Origin: Streptomyces thermolilacinus SPC6
GTDB taxonomy: Bacteria > Actinomycetota > Actinomycetes > Streptomycetales > Streptomycetaceae
NCBI RefSeq assembly: GCF_000478605.2
Contig: NZ_ASHX02000001.1
Coordinates: 3,387,895 to 3,451,894, forward strand
DNA length: 64,000 nt
Direction: 5' to 3'
The translations under genes and the position numbers were made by a program. Shown here one piece after another: positions 34,846 through 43,166 of the stretch. The notes under the pieces were generated by a model. That model saw only the letters and a list, made by a program, of their open reading frames with translations. It made no database searches and was not told where the DNA came from. Numbering within the stretch: the stretch's first letter is position 1; each line of letters starts with the position of its first letter.

Positions 34846-35039
34846 AGCCGCACCTCTTTCGCCGTACCGCGTGCCCGCCGTAGGGAATGGTCGCGCTGGT
34901 CAGAGGGGGGCAGATGAGGTTTGTCCAGCGCTTACCGGGAAAGTCGACAGAGCGTTCGTCGGTCCTGCTACCCACCATGCGCTCCGTGCCCCGGCCGCGT
35001 CGAGCGGAGCGGAGCGCAGCCCCTGGACCGGGAGGCCCC

Positions 35040-36683
35040 ATGGATTCCCACAAGGCCCCGAACCGGCCCCCCGACCCGGACGAGCCCCTCCCCGGGCCCG
35101 CCCCGGACGAGCCCACGCCCGACCCCGAGGCCGCCGCCCCCGGCCCGGACCCCGAGGCCACCGACCCCGAGCCGGACCCGCCCCCGGAGCCCGAGCGCCC
35201 CCCTGCCCCCGTGGCGCACTCGGCGCTCGGCGCGGAACTGTCGCTGGGCCCGCACCCACCGACGACCGGCGAACCGCCCCCCGCCCCCGAGCCGCCCCCA
35301 GCGGCGCAGCCCCCGGCCGAGCCACCCCGAGCCCAGCCACCCCCCAGTCCCGAGCCACCTCCAGTCCAGCCACCCCCCAGTCCCGAGCCACCTCCGCGGG
35401 ACCGCCTCCAGGGCCTCCTGGGCGCCGTCATGGCCATCAGCGGCGAGCTGGAGCTGCCCCTCGTACTGGACCGCATCGTGCGCACCGCCATGGACCTGGT
35501 CCACGCCCGCTACGGCGCCCTCGGCGTCCTGAACGACGACGGCACCGAACTGGCCGAGTTCCACACCGTCGGCCTCACCGACCAGGAGCGCGCCGACCTC
35601 GAAGGCGTCGGGCTCCCGCACGGCCGCGGCCTCCTCGGCACCCTCATCCACCACCCGGAACCGCTCCGCGTCGACGACATCCGGGCCCACCAGCACTCCG
35701 CGGGCTACCCGCAGGGGCACCCCCCGATGCGGACCCTCCTGGGCGTCGCCATCAGCGTGCGCGGCGAGATCTACGGCGACCTGTACCTCTCCGACCGCCT
35801 CGACGGCCGCCCCTTCGACACGCACGACCAGGACGTCGTCGTCGCCCTCGCCGCCGCCGCCGGGATCGCCCTCGAGAACGCCCGCCTCTTCGACCACGTA
35901 CGGTCCGGCGCCGAGCGGTTCCAGCGCCTGCTCCTGCCGCGCCTGCCCGACCTGCGCCCGTACGAGGGCGCCGCCCTGTACCAGCCCGCCGCCAGCCCCG
36001 CGCAGGTCGGCGGCGACTGGTACGACGCCGTTCTGCTGCCCGACCTGGCGTGCGGCGCCGTCATCGGGGACGTCGTCGGGCACGACCTCCAGGCCGCCGC
36101 CGCGATGGCGCAGACCCGCAACATGCTCCGCGCGCTCCTGTACGACCGCCGCACCCCGCCCAGCGCGGTCCTGACCGCCCTCGACCACACCCTCCACGCC
36201 ATCACCGACGCGCCCGTCACCACCGCCTGCCTCGCCCGCATCGAACCGGCGGCGGGCGGCGGCGACAGCGGCTGGGAGCTGCACTGGAGCAGCGCGGGCC
36301 ACCTGCCGCCGCTGCTCCTCGCGCCCGGCCACCGACCCCGGTACCTGCACGCCGAGCCGGGCCTGCCGCTGGGGGTGGACCCCGACCGGCCGCGCCCCGA
36401 CCACACGTATCCGCTGCCGCCCGGCGCGACGCTGCTGTTCTTCACCGACGGGCTCGTGGAGCACCCGGCCCACTCCATCGACCGGGGCATGGACGCCCTC
36501 GCGGAAATCGCCGGGCCCCTCGCTGAAGGCCCGCTCGGGGCGTTGTGCCAGGTCCTGTGCGGTGAGCACCCCAGCGACGGCCACGACGACATGGCGGTCC
36601 TGGCGCTCCGAGTCCCGCAGGGGGGTATATCCCGGCGGATGACGGGGACCCGTGGAAGTCAGGAGACGAGCCGCGAGCGATGA
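35040..36683 (+). CDS. GAF-SpoIIE (PP2C-type) serine phosphatase
   Basis: A 547-residue protein. Residues 1-120 are Pro/Glu-rich and disordered. A GAF domain follows at about 125-285 ('VMAISGELELPLVLDRIVRTAMDLVHARYGAL' region, 'GVAISVRGEIYGDLYLSDR'), then a SpoIIE/PP2C phosphatase at 300-530 with the metal-binding signatures 'VGGDWYDAV', 'IGDVVGHDLQAAAAM', 'LFFTDGLVEHP' and 'GHDDMAVLAL'. Such Streptomyces proteins dephosphorylate anti-sigma-factor antagonists. ATG 35040 has GGGAGG four bases upstream. The stop overlaps the start of the following small gene. Confidence 0.9.
   Translation: MDSHKAPNRPPDPDEPLPGPAPDEPTPDPEAAAPGPDPEATDPEPDPPPEPERPPAPVAHSALGAELSLGPHPPTTGEPPPAPEPPPAAQPPAEPPRAQPPPSPEPPPVQPPPSPEPPPRDRLQGLLGAVMAISGELELPLVLDRIVRTAMDLVHARYGALGVLNDDGTELAEFHTVGLTDQERADLEGVGLPHGRGLLGTLIHHPEPLRVDDIRAHQHSAGYPQGHPPMRTLLGVAISVRGEIYGDLYLSDRLDGRPFDTHDQDVVVALAAAAGIALENARLFDHVRSGAERFQRLLLPRLPDLRPYEGAALYQPAASPAQVGGDWYDAVLLPDLACGAVIGDVVGHDLQAAAAMAQTRNMLRALLYDRRTPPSAVLTALDHTLHAITDAPVTTACLARIEPAAGGGDSGWELHWSSAGHLPPLLLAPGHRPRYLHAEPGLPLGVDPDRPRPDHTYPLPPGATLLFFTDGLVEHPAHSIDRGMDALAEIAGPLAEGPLGALCQVLCGEHPSDGHDDMAVLALRVPQGGISRRMTGTRGSQETSRER
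35334..35399 (+). repeat. 33-bp direct repeat in the phosphatase linker
   Basis: Two head-to-tail copies of a 33-bp unit beginning CAGCCACCCCCCAGTCCCGA, encoding the proline-rich segment PPPSPEPPPVQ. It is in frame, so length variation between strains would lengthen or shorten the linker before the GAF domain. Confidence 0.8.
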
Positions 36684-37147
36684 GGATGGGGTGTACGCGA
36701 ATGACGACCCGCCATGCGCCGCCAACGCGAGCACGAGCGAGCCGGATAGGGGTCCGCGCCGTGGACGAGGTCGAGTCCGCGTACCGCACCCTCGCCACCG
36801 AGGTCACCAAAGTCACCGGAGCTGCCGAAGCCACCGGAGCTGCCGAAGCCACCGGAACGGCCGGAGCCGCCGAGGCGGTCCGGGCCGTGCGACCGGAGCC
36901 GTTCCAGGCCGTGTCCGAGGGCGCCGCCGACGCCTACCGCTGGGCGCTGGCCCGCAAGGAGCACGGCCCGGTCACCGGCGCGCCCGCCCACGACGTACCG
37001 GACCTGTGGCGGCTCACCGCGGAGGCGGACGCCGCGGCGGTGCTGCTGGACGACCCGGTGTGCCCCCCGGACAAGCGCGCGTACGTACGGGGTGTGCACG
37101 ACGCCCTGGCCTGGCTCTGCGGCCAGAGCGACGAACACGCGGTCTGA
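36680..37147 (+). CDS. Hypothetical protein following the phosphatase
   Basis: Up to 155 residues if the ATG overlapping the phosphatase stop is used; ATG 36704 or GTG 36761 ('VDEVESAYRTLATEVTKV') are alternative starts. Residues 45-65 are a Glu-Ala-Thr-Gly repeat. The C-terminal half is helical ('ADAYRWALARKEHGP', 'KRAYVRGVHDALAWLCGQ'). I recognise no family. Overlap with the phosphatase gene suggests co-translation. Confidence 0.6.
   Translation: MRMGCTRMTTRHAPPTRARASRIGVRAVDEVESAYRTLATEVTKVTGAAEATGAAEATGTAGAAEAVRAVRPEPFQAVSEGAADAYRWALARKEHGPVTGAPAHDVPDLWRLTAEADAAAVLLDDPVCPPDKRAYVRGVHDALAWLCGQSDEHAV
36812..36865 (+). repeat. 18-bp tandem repeat, three copies
   Basis: Three adjacent units of G(T/C)CACCGGAGCTGCCGAA; the third has diverged. 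In frame it encodes (V/A)TGAAE hexapeptides in the small protein after the phosphatase. Confidence 0.85.
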
Positions 37148-37224
37148 ACCCCGCCCGCCCGGACCGCGTCCCTGTCCTGCCTGCCCCCGAAGGGCTCACC
37201 GCTCCCGCAGGGGCCACCGCCCCG

Positions 37225-37278
37225 AAGGGCTCAACGCCCTCCAAGGGCTCAACGCCCTCCAAGGGCTCACCGCCCCCA
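37225..37278. terminator. Tandem GGGCTCAACGCCC hairpin repeats between convergent genes
   Basis: AAGGGCTCAACGCCCTCC occurs twice without change (37225-37242, 37243-37260) and a third time with changes. Each unit contains the arms GGGC and GCCC around a five-base loop, so several small stems can form. It lies between the convergent hypothetical and MerR-like genes, where a terminator is expected. Confidence 0.55.
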
Positions 37279-37315
37279 CCAGCACGCCCCCACCAGGGTC
37301 ACAACCCCCGCAGGT

Positions 37316-37684
37316 CTACCCCTCCGCGTCCGGACCACCCTCCGGCCCCCGCCCCGGCCCCGCCCCCTGGTTCCGCAGCCGCTCGTTGAGGCGCAGGGCC
37401 TCCTCCAGCTGGTCCTCCAGGATGATGATCCGGCAGGCCGCCTCGATGGGGGTGCCCTGGTCCACCAGCTCACGGGCGCGCGCGGCGATCCGCAGCTGGT
37501 AGCGCGAGTACCGGCGGTGGCCGCCCTCCGAGCGCAACGGGGTGATCAGCCGAGCCTCGCCGAGCGCCCGCAGGAACGCCGGCGTGGTGCCGATCAGCTC
37601 CGCGGCTCGTCCCATCGTGTAAGCCGGGTAGTCGTCGTCGTCGAGATTGTCGGCGGCGGGGTTGCGCCGCGCTCCTGGAGCCAT
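37316..37684 (-). CDS. MerR-like HTH regulator divergent from csp
   Basis: A 122-residue regulator with one MerR-type winged HTH at about residues 22-80 ('YTMGRAAELIGTTPAFLRALGEARLITP', 'HRRYSRYQLRIAARARELVDQGTP'), a helix 'IILEDQLEEALRLNERLRNQG' for dimerisation and a disordered Pro/Gly tail. It resembles the small MerR-like proteins encoded beside cold-shock genes in Streptomyces. It is divergent from the csp gene with a 371-base interval containing a GGGAAATTTCCC palindrome, a plausible target. Confidence 0.82.
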   Translation of the reverse strand: MAPGARRNPAADNLDDDDYPAYTMGRAAELIGTTPAFLRALGEARLITPLRSEGGHRRYSRYQLRIAARARELVDQGTPIEAACRIIILEDQLEEALRLNERLRNQGAGPGRGPEGGPDAEG

Positions 37685-37831
37685 GCGCGCCTTTCGTCCT
37701 GGGCGTCCGGGCGAGGCCCGCCACCTGGGCGGACACGGACCTCGCGCGGGAACCGTATCCGCCGCGAGTGGCAAAAGTCTATTCCGGCCGGTGCAGATTC
37801 CCGTCGGACAGCGGGGCAGAAATCCTCCAGC

Positions 37832-37843
37832 GGGAAATTTCCC
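37832..37843. promoter_or_regulatory. GGGAAATTTCCC palindrome in the regulator-csp interval
   Basis: A perfect 12-bp palindrome with further symmetry-like flanks (GC before, CGC after), in an unusually A/T-rich stretch midway between the MerR-like gene and csp. It is a candidate operator for either promoter. MerR-type proteins bind such dyads between -35 and -10, but I cannot place a promoter precisely. Confidence 0.5.
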
Positions 37844-37918
37844 CGCCCGAATTCCGTGCAGACGCGAAATCCGCGTGCTAGTGTCGATGTCAGTTGCAGT
37901 TGTGGTTCCCAGAGCTTC

Positions 37919-37954
37919 AAAGTGCCCCCTCGCCTCACGGCGGAGGAGCACTTT
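37919..37954 (+). promoter_or_regulatory. Strong hairpin with T tail in the csp leader
   Basis: AAAGTGC (37919-37925) pairs with GCACTTT (37948-37954), and the inner CCCTCGCC / GGCGGAGG segments pair imperfectly across the loop. It is followed by T at 37955 and TGTGTGG. It lies in the leader about 100 bases before the csp ATG, downstream of a possible -10 TAGTGT (37879-37884). It looks like an attenuator or a temperature-responsive structure rather than the end of another gene. Confidence 0.6.
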
Positions 37955-38055
37955 TGTGTGGCCGGTTCTTTCGATCCGGCACGGGGCAATCATCGCGGCG
38001 ACGCGAGGCTCGCGCAGTGCGGGTCCAGAAAATTCCCCGTGAGGAGAAAAAGATT

Positions 38056-38259
38056 ATGGCTACTGGCGTAGTGAAGTGGTTCAACGCGGAAAAGGGCTTC
38101 GGCTTCATCCAGCAGGACGGTGGCGGTGCGGACGTGTTCGCCCACTACTCGAACATCGCGACCAACGGTTTCCGCGAGCTGCAGGAAGGCCAGAAGGTCA
38201 GCTTCGACGTGACGCAGGGCCAGAAGGGCCCGCAGGCGGAGAACATCGTCCCCGCCTGA
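38056..38259 (+). CDS. Cold-shock domain protein (CspA family)
   Basis: A 67-residue single cold-shock domain that binds single-stranded nucleic acid. RNP1 'KGFGFIQQ' and RNP2 'DVFAHYS' are intact, and the start '[13 protein letters not shown]' is canonical. GAGGAG lies nine bases before the ATG. The long leader (more than 150 bases if transcription begins near 37890) with a stable hairpin suggests control after transcription starts. It is followed by a strong terminator, then by the DEAD-box helicase gene. Confidence 0.97.
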   Translation: MATGVVKWFNAEKGFGFIQQDGGGADVFAHYSNIATNGFRELQEGQKVSFDVTQGQKGPQAENIVPA

Positions 38260-38282
38260 CGACTTGGCGTTCCGACGCCGCC

Positions 38283-38310
38283 GGGGCCCGCACCTTGGGG
38301 TGCGGGCCCC
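38283..38310 (+). terminator. Terminator after csp
   Basis: GGGGCCCGCACC, loop TTGG, GGTGCGGGCCCC: a perfect 12-bp stem 24 bases after the csp stop. No T run follows immediately, but the stem is strong enough to separate csp from the helicase gene. Confidence 0.85.
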
Positions 38311-38423
38311 GCGCCGTCGTTTCCCGGCGCCGCCGCCCGGCCTCGGCCGGGCGGCGAGCCGCCGACCGCCCGGCTGAATCGAGGGCCGTCAATTCCTCGA
38401 TATCCGTATTGAGGAATATTCCC

Positions 38424-40040
38424 ATGGCCCGTACGTCCCCTTCCCGGGGTCACTACTCGGGGACCCGCCAGGCTGCCGCCTCGCAGGCCCGCCGAGTCAA
38501 GAACAATCAGCCCGACAGCGGTTCGAATCCCGCCAAGTCGGCGAAGCCCGCGACGGGCTCCGCGACCGCGGCGAAGCAGCCGAAGTCGGCCGCCGCCGCC
38601 TCGTCCAAGCCGCCCCGGTCCTCGGGTGCCCGCTCCGCCGGCGCCTCCCGGTCCGCCAAGTCCGGCTCCCGGACGACGTCGCGCCGCCGAGCCACCCCGC
38701 CGCCGCCCGGTGACTTCACCCTGCCGGTGACGCACACCCCGCCGCTGCCGCCCGTCGAGGCGTTCGCGGACCTCGGCCTCCCGCCCGCCATGCTGCGGGC
38801 CCTCGAAGCCGAAGGGGTGACGGTCCCGTTCCCCATCCAGGCGGCGACCCTCCCGAACTCCCTCGCCGGCCGTGACGTGCTGGGTCGGGGCCGTACCGGC
38901 TCCGGGAAGACCCTCGCGTTCGGCCTGGCCGTCCTCGCCAGGCTCGCCGGTACCCGCGCCGAGCCGAAGCGGCCCCTCGCGGTCGTCCTCGTCCCCACAC
39001 GGGAGCTGGCGCAGCAGGTCACCGACGCCCTCGCCCCGTACGCCCGCGCCCTCGGGCTGCGGCAGGCCACGGTCGTCGGCGGCGTGTCGATCGGCCGCCA
39101 GGTCTCCGCGCTGCGCGGCGGCACGGAGGTGCTGGTCGCCACCCCGGGCCGCCTGAAGGACCTCGTCACGCGCGGCGACTGCGTGCTGGACGACGTCGGC
39201 ATCACCGTCCTCGACGAGGCCGACCAGATGACCGACATGGGCTTCCTGCCGCAGATCACCGGCCTGCTGGAGCTGACCAGGCCCGACGGGCAGCGGCTGC
39301 TGTTCTCGGCCACCCTGGACCGGAACGTCGACTCCCTCGTACGGCGCTACCTCCACGACCCCGTCGTCCACTCCGTGGACCCGACGGCCGGTGTGGTCAC
39401 GTCGATGGAGCACCACGTCCTGCACGTGCTGGAGACGGACAAGAACGCCACGGCCACCGAGATCGCCGCCCGCGACGGCCGCGTGATCATGTTCCTGGAC
39501 ACCAAGCACGCCGTGGACCGGCTCGTGAAGCACCTGCTCAAGAGCGGTGTACGGGCGTCCGCGCTGCACGGCGGCAAGTCGCAGCCGCAGCGGACCAGGA
39601 CCCTGTCCCAGTTCAAGGACGGCGACGTCAACGTCCTCGTCGCCACGAACGTCGCCGCGCGCGGCATCCACGTGGACGACCTGGACCTCGTGGTGAACGT
39701 GGACCCGCCCGGCGACCACAAGGACTACCTGCACCGCGGCGGCCGCACGGCCCGCGCGGGCGAGTCCGGCAGCGTCGTCACGCTCGTCCTGCCGCACCAG
39801 CGGCGTGAGATGGACAGCCTCATGCACCACGCGGGCATCCGCCCCAGGACGACCGCCGTACGGTCCGGCGACGCCGAGCTGATCCGCATCACCGGCGCGC
39901 GCACGCCGTCGGGGATACCGGTCGTGATCGCGCCGCCCACGCCCCCCGCCCAGGCGTCCGGCAGGCCGGGCTCCTCGTCCTCCTCGTCCAGGCGCCGCCG
40001 GACCGGAACGCGGCGCCGCCGCGCCCCGCGTCCGCAGTGA
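38424..40040 (+). CDS. DEAD-box RNA helicase
   Basis: A 538-residue helicase. A basic, Ser/Ala/Lys-rich N-terminus (1-95) precedes the core: Q motif near 'FPIQAATLP', motif I 'GRTGSGKT', Ia 'PTRELAQQV', Ib 'ATPGRL', II 'DEAD', III 'FSAT', IV 'VIMFLDTKHA', V 'VATNVAARGIHVDDL', VI 'HRGGRTARAG'. The C-terminus is again basic and low-complexity ('SSSSSRRRRTGTRRRRAPRPQ'), suited to RNA binding. GAGGAA precedes the ATG by seven bases. Position next to csp fits a cold-induced helicase that unwinds structured mRNA. Confidence 0.96.
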   Translation: MARTSPSRGHYSGTRQAAASQARRVKNNQPDSGSNPAKSAKPATGSATAAKQPKSAAAASSKPPRSSGARSAGASRSAKSGSRTTSRRRATPPPPGDFTLPVTHTPPLPPVEAFADLGLPPAMLRALEAEGVTVPFPIQAATLPNSLAGRDVLGRGRTGSGKTLAFGLAVLARLAGTRAEPKRPLAVVLVPTRELAQQVTDALAPYARALGLRQATVVGGVSIGRQVSALRGGTEVLVATPGRLKDLVTRGDCVLDDVGITVLDEADQMTDMGFLPQITGLLELTRPDGQRLLFSATLDRNVDSLVRRYLHDPVVHSVDPTAGVVTSMEHHVLHVLETDKNATATEIAARDGRVIMFLDTKHAVDRLVKHLLKSGVRASALHGGKSQPQRTRTLSQFKDGDVNVLVATNVAARGIHVDDLDLVVNVDPPGDHKDYLHRGGRTARAGESGSVVTLVLPHQRREMDSLMHHAGIRPRTTAVRSGDAELIRITGARTPSGIPVVIAPPTPPAQASGRPGSSSSSSRRRRTGTRRRRAPRPQ

Positions 40041-40145
40041 CGCCCCGCCGAACCGAGGCACCTTCCGGCCGCCGCGCCGGGGTGGTACCTCACCGTCGCA
40101 CCGAGGTGCGCCCGTCCCACCGCCCCGACCCCCTGTGAGGCAACC

Positions 40146-40427
40146 ATGCGCTGTGTGATCGCCCGCTTCCCGTTCGACTTCGTGGCGAGCGAGGTGGAGG
40201 CGCTGATGGCCAACGTCAAGCCGGAGCCGGCGACCGGCCCGTGCGTGGTCATCGGCCGCCGTACGTACCCGGTCAAGCAGGTCGGGGAGATCATCACCCG
40301 CCAGGACCGCCGCGACTTCACCGCCCTGGAGGTGACCAGGGCGCTGCGCCGCCTCGGCTTCACCTGCGTGAACCAGGCGGCCCCGGCCCCGGCGCCCGCC
40401 CCGGCCGTCGGTGACCTGCTGGGCTGA
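40146..40427 (+). CDS. SCO5918-family protein
   Basis: A 93-residue protein: 'MRCVIARFPFDFVASEVEAL', 'CVVIGRRTYPVKQVGEIITRQDRRDFTA' and 'VTRALRRLGFTC', matching the Streptomyces family named after SCO5918, which is encoded next to the csp-helicase block. The Ala/Pro tail is disordered. No biochemical role is known. It is probably co-expressed with the helicase, 105 bases upstream. Confidence 0.85.
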   Translation: MRCVIARFPFDFVASEVEALMANVKPEPATGPCVVIGRRTYPVKQVGEIITRQDRRDFTALEVTRALRRLGFTCVNQAAPAPAPAPAVGDLLG

Positions 40428-40446
40428 GCCCCGCCGCACGCTCATG

Positions 40447-40490
40447 GACGCCAACCGCCCGGTCACCCCGGGCGGTTGGCGTCTTTTGTT
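40447..40490 (+). terminator. Intrinsic terminator with T tail
   Basis: A 16-bp perfect stem (GACGCCAACCGCCCGG and its complement) with a five-base loop, directly followed by TTTTGTT. It ends the cold-shock block and also insulates the leftward gene beyond it. It is the most canonical Rho-independent terminator in the window. Confidence 0.93.
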
Positions 40491-40509
40491 GTCAGGTCGG
40501 CCGTGCGGG

Positions 40510-40884
40510 TCAGTCGTCGGTGTAGCTGAAGTCGCCCACCGTCCAGGCGCTCACGTCCTCGATGGCCACGCGGTACATGCCGCCTGTCTCCGGGATGCCG
40601 AGCGTGCCCTGGAGGATCCGCGCCACGTGGAAGTGCAGGTGCGTCGGCGCGCCGTCGCGCGGCGGGTGCGAGCCCCCCTCGGGGCCGGCGAACACCCCCG
40701 CGAACCGGCTGAGCCGCTCCGAGTCCCGCAGGACCTCCGCCACCCGCTCCCGCCACGCGGCCTCCGGGGCGAGCCGTCCCGTGATGACCGCACCGTTGAC
40801 CACGACGGTGAGCGACATCTGATTGGACTGCTCCGACTCGACGGTGGCCGCGACATTCACGAGCAGTGCATCAGGCTTCGTCAT
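40510..40884 (-). CDS. Hypothetical protein (124 aa)
   Basis: A 124-residue soluble protein, 'TKPDALLVNVAATVES' through 'MSLTVVVNGAVITGRLAPEAAWRERVAEVL' to 'THLHFHVARILQG'. The 'LTVVVNGAVITGRL' strand pair and the later 'VAIEDVSAWTVGDFSYTDD' give a beta-rich fold. I cannot name a family with confidence. It is transcribed towards the terminator of the cold-shock block. Confidence 0.65.
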   Translation of the reverse strand: MTKPDALLVNVAATVESEQSNQMSLTVVVNGAVITGRLAPEAAWRERVAEVLRDSERLSRFAGVFAGPEGGSHPPRDGAPTHLHFHVARILQGTLGIPETGGMYRVAIEDVSAWTVGDFSYTDD

Positions 40885-40958
40885 GCCCCGAACTTACAAG
40901 CCCGAGCCCCCGAGTGGGGCGTGCACCCCCCACGTCGCTTCCGCCGGGGCCCGTGGTG

Positions 40959-41357
40959 TCAGGATTCGCCCGCCGTGGAGCCGCCGCCCCGGGGCCCGTC
41001 CGCCCGGGGGTCATCACCCGTACGCGCCTCGGTGCCACGGGCTTCGCCGGTGCGGCGGTCATCGCTGCGTTCTTCGCTCGTGCGGGCTTCGCCGGAGTGG
41101 CCCTCGCTCGTGCGCTCGTCGCCGTACGCGCGTTCGCTGCTCTCCAGCCAGGAGCGGGCCGGGCCGGCCGGGCGGCTCGTGTCCACGGTGAGGCGCAGCA
41201 GCGTGCCGCCCTCGGGGCCGGCCGGGTAGCTGCGCTGTTCGGTCGTGTCGAAGCAGCGCCGCACCACCTCCGCCACCCGGCGGGCCACCTCGGGCGTCGC
41301 GGCGACGACCCGCACGTCCGCGTGGCCCGGAGAGGGCAGTTCGGTGTCGTCCTGCAC
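40959..41357 (-). CDS. Hypothetical protein with charged repetitive tail
   Basis: A 132-residue protein beginning at GTG 41357 ('QDDTELPSPGHADVRVVAATPEVARRVAEVV'-like in two blocks, then 'TEQRSYPAGPEGGTLLRLTVDT'). GGAGG lies six bases upstream of that GTG. Residues 85-132 are a degenerate Ser/Glu/Arg/Gly repeat ('DERTSEGHSGEARTSEE'). The globular half resembles a small conserved Streptomyces family of unknown function; the tail seems strain-specific. Confidence 0.65.
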   Translation of the reverse strand: MQDDTELPSPGHADVRVVAATPEVARRVAEVVRRCFDTTEQRSYPAGPEGGTLLRLTVDTSRPAGPARSWLESSERAYGDERTSEGHSGEARTSEERSDDRRTGEARGTEARTGDDPRADGPRGGGSTAGES

Positions 41358-41705
41358 GGAGGCCTCCTCGATGACGGGCTTCTCATCCTGCCGCCTCCGC
41401 CCCCGTACGGCATCCGGACGCTCACGTTCCGGTGAACCCGCGCCCTGCGGCCGGTCGTGCCCCCCGCGGCCCTCCCGGCCCCGCCCGCGGCACCCGTCTG
41501 CCGCCTCCACGGCTCGTCACCGCCCAGCGGGTCGGCGACAGGCACGTGCCGCGCGGTCCCACGACGGAACACCCTTACACGACCCGCCCGTTGTGCACGG
41601 CGACAGCGGTGCGAGCGGGGGTGGGGCCGGGGATGCGGGCGCGGCCCTCGGCCACGCCCGCATCCCTCCGGTGTCAGTCCCCCGGTGTCAGGGCTCCCCC
41701 AGGTG
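41358..41705. other. Intergenic region without a gene
   Basis: A 348-base interval between two leftward genes. The right end has three GGTGTCAG units spaced 15-18 bases apart (41668-41710), just after the pectate lyase stop, which could be part of its termination region. No frame shows credible codon use and no operator was recognised. Confidence 0.45.
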
Positions 41706-43055
41706 TCAGGGCCGGACGGTGCCCTGCTCGGTCAGGAGCCCGGCGCCCGCCGTGCGGGCCAGTTCGGCGGGCAGGGACGCGGCCGAGGTCTGGAGGCCTG
41801 CCGTCAGGGTGGGCGTCCAGTTCACGGTCGTCTTGAGCTTCTTCGACGAGGACGCGTTGTAGGCGGCCACGACATCGGTCACCGTGCCGTTCACGGTGTT
41901 GCCGCGCCCGGCGACGGCGCCCGTGCCGTCGCCGCTGAGCAGCTGCGACACCTTGCGGTCGGAGGACAGCGTCCAGGCGTTGTGCTCGGCGACGATCTGC
42001 GCCTTCGCGCGCGCGTTGACGCTGTAGCCGTGCGCGTAGCCGTTGAGCTTCGTCGTGTCGTAGTGGTTGTTGTAGAGGTGGATCCGGCCGAGGCGCGCCA
42101 GTGGGGCGCGCTGGGTGATGCCGCGGAAGACGTTGTGGTGGAGGGTGACCCGCAGCTTGCCGACGCTGTCGGTGTCGCTGCTGCCGATGAGCATCGTCTT
42201 GTCGTGGCTGTGGAACACGTTCCGCTCGACGGTCACCAGGTCGGAGCCGTTGGTGATGTCGAGGGCGCCGTCGTGGACCTGGTACTTGCGCCCGAAGTAC
42301 GACTTGAGGGCGCTGTCGTAGAGCGGGGCGTCGGTGAACGTGTTGTGGTCGGCCCACACATGGGTGGCGCCGCGCAGGGTGACGGAGTCGTACGCCGAGT
42401 TCCACTCGCCCTTCGAGCCGTCCGTCGGGTCCCACTGCGGGAAGCAGTCCTCGGTGGCGCTGAGGGTGAGGTTGCGGATGATGACGTTGTCTGCGTTCTG
42501 CACGGCGACGCTGCCGCCCTTGATCCCGGCGCCCGTACCGGGGACACCGACGAGGGTCGTGTTCGACGGGACACGGAACACGATGTTCTTCGCCTGCTTG
42601 GCGGCCGCGGCCTTCCGGGCGTTCTCCTGCGTGCCGGACGGCTTCTTCGAGCGGCCCCACACGGCGGGGTCGTACGCCTTGAGGTACGCGTCGAGCGAGT
42701 AACCGGTCCCGGCGGCGTAGTCGGCGCAGGTGCTGCCGCCGTTCGCGTCGATCAGGCCCTTGACGCGGATGATGCGCGGCGCCGTGTCGGAGCCGGAGCC
42801 GAGGGCCTTCGCCAGTTCGGCGCGGTTGGTGACCGTGAACACGTGCGCCGCGTCGGCCTTCGCACCGCCGGTCGTACCGGAACCGGCGGCCGCCCAGCCG
42901 TCGTTGGCGGGCAGCGTCTGACGGGCCAGCTCGACGGCCGCGCTCGCGCTCGTCACGAACGGCACGGCGGCCAGCCCGGCGGCCGCCACGGCCGCGGCGG
43001 AGAACAGCGCCGTACGCCGCCGGGCACGGGACCGGCGATGGGTGGGGGATGCCAC
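41706..43055 (-). CDS. Secreted pectate lyase (PL1-type)
   Basis: A 449-residue exported polysaccharide lyase that would cleave polygalacturonate by beta-elimination. The signal peptide carries 'RRSRARRRTALFSAAAVAAAGLAAVPFVTSASA' characteristics: a twin-arginine-like basic start, a hydrophobic core and an A-x-A cleavage site. The parallel beta-helix carries 'DNVIIRNLTLSA', 'AYDSVTLRGATHVWADHNTFTD', 'DGALDITNGSDLVTVERNVFHSHDKTMLIG' (in blocks), 'LRVTLHHNVF' and 'RAPLARLGRIHLYNNHY', which supplies the catalytic Arg region. Calcium ligands fall in the D-A-L-D-I segment. It is a single gene. Confidence 0.93.
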   Translation of the reverse strand: MASPTHRRSRARRRTALFSAAAVAAAGLAAVPFVTSASAAVELARQTLPANDGWAAAGSGTTGGAKADAAHVFTVTNRAELAKALGSGSDTAPRIIRVKGLIDANGGSTCADYAAGTGYSLDAYLKAYDPAVWGRSKKPSGTQENARKAAAAKQAKNIVFRVPSNTTLVGVPGTGAGIKGGSVAVQNADNVIIRNLTLSATEDCFPQWDPTDGSKGEWNSAYDSVTLRGATHVWADHNTFTDAPLYDSALKSYFGRKYQVHDGALDITNGSDLVTVERNVFHSHDKTMLIGSSDTDSVGKLRVTLHHNVFRGITQRAPLARLGRIHLYNNHYDTTKLNGYAHGYSVNARAKAQIVAEHNAWTLSSDRKVSQLLSGDGTGAVAGRGNTVNGTVTDVVAAYNASSSKKLKTTVNWTPTLTAGLQTSAASLPAELARTAGAGLLTEQGTVRP

Positions 43056-43166
43056 AGATGAGTCCTTAAACGATCAGGCGACCCCGTGGACCGGGGCTTC
43101 CACCCACCAGTGGTCCCCGCCCCCGAAAAGGTTGCCGCCCCTCGTGGCCCGCGCCCGCGTGCCCGC

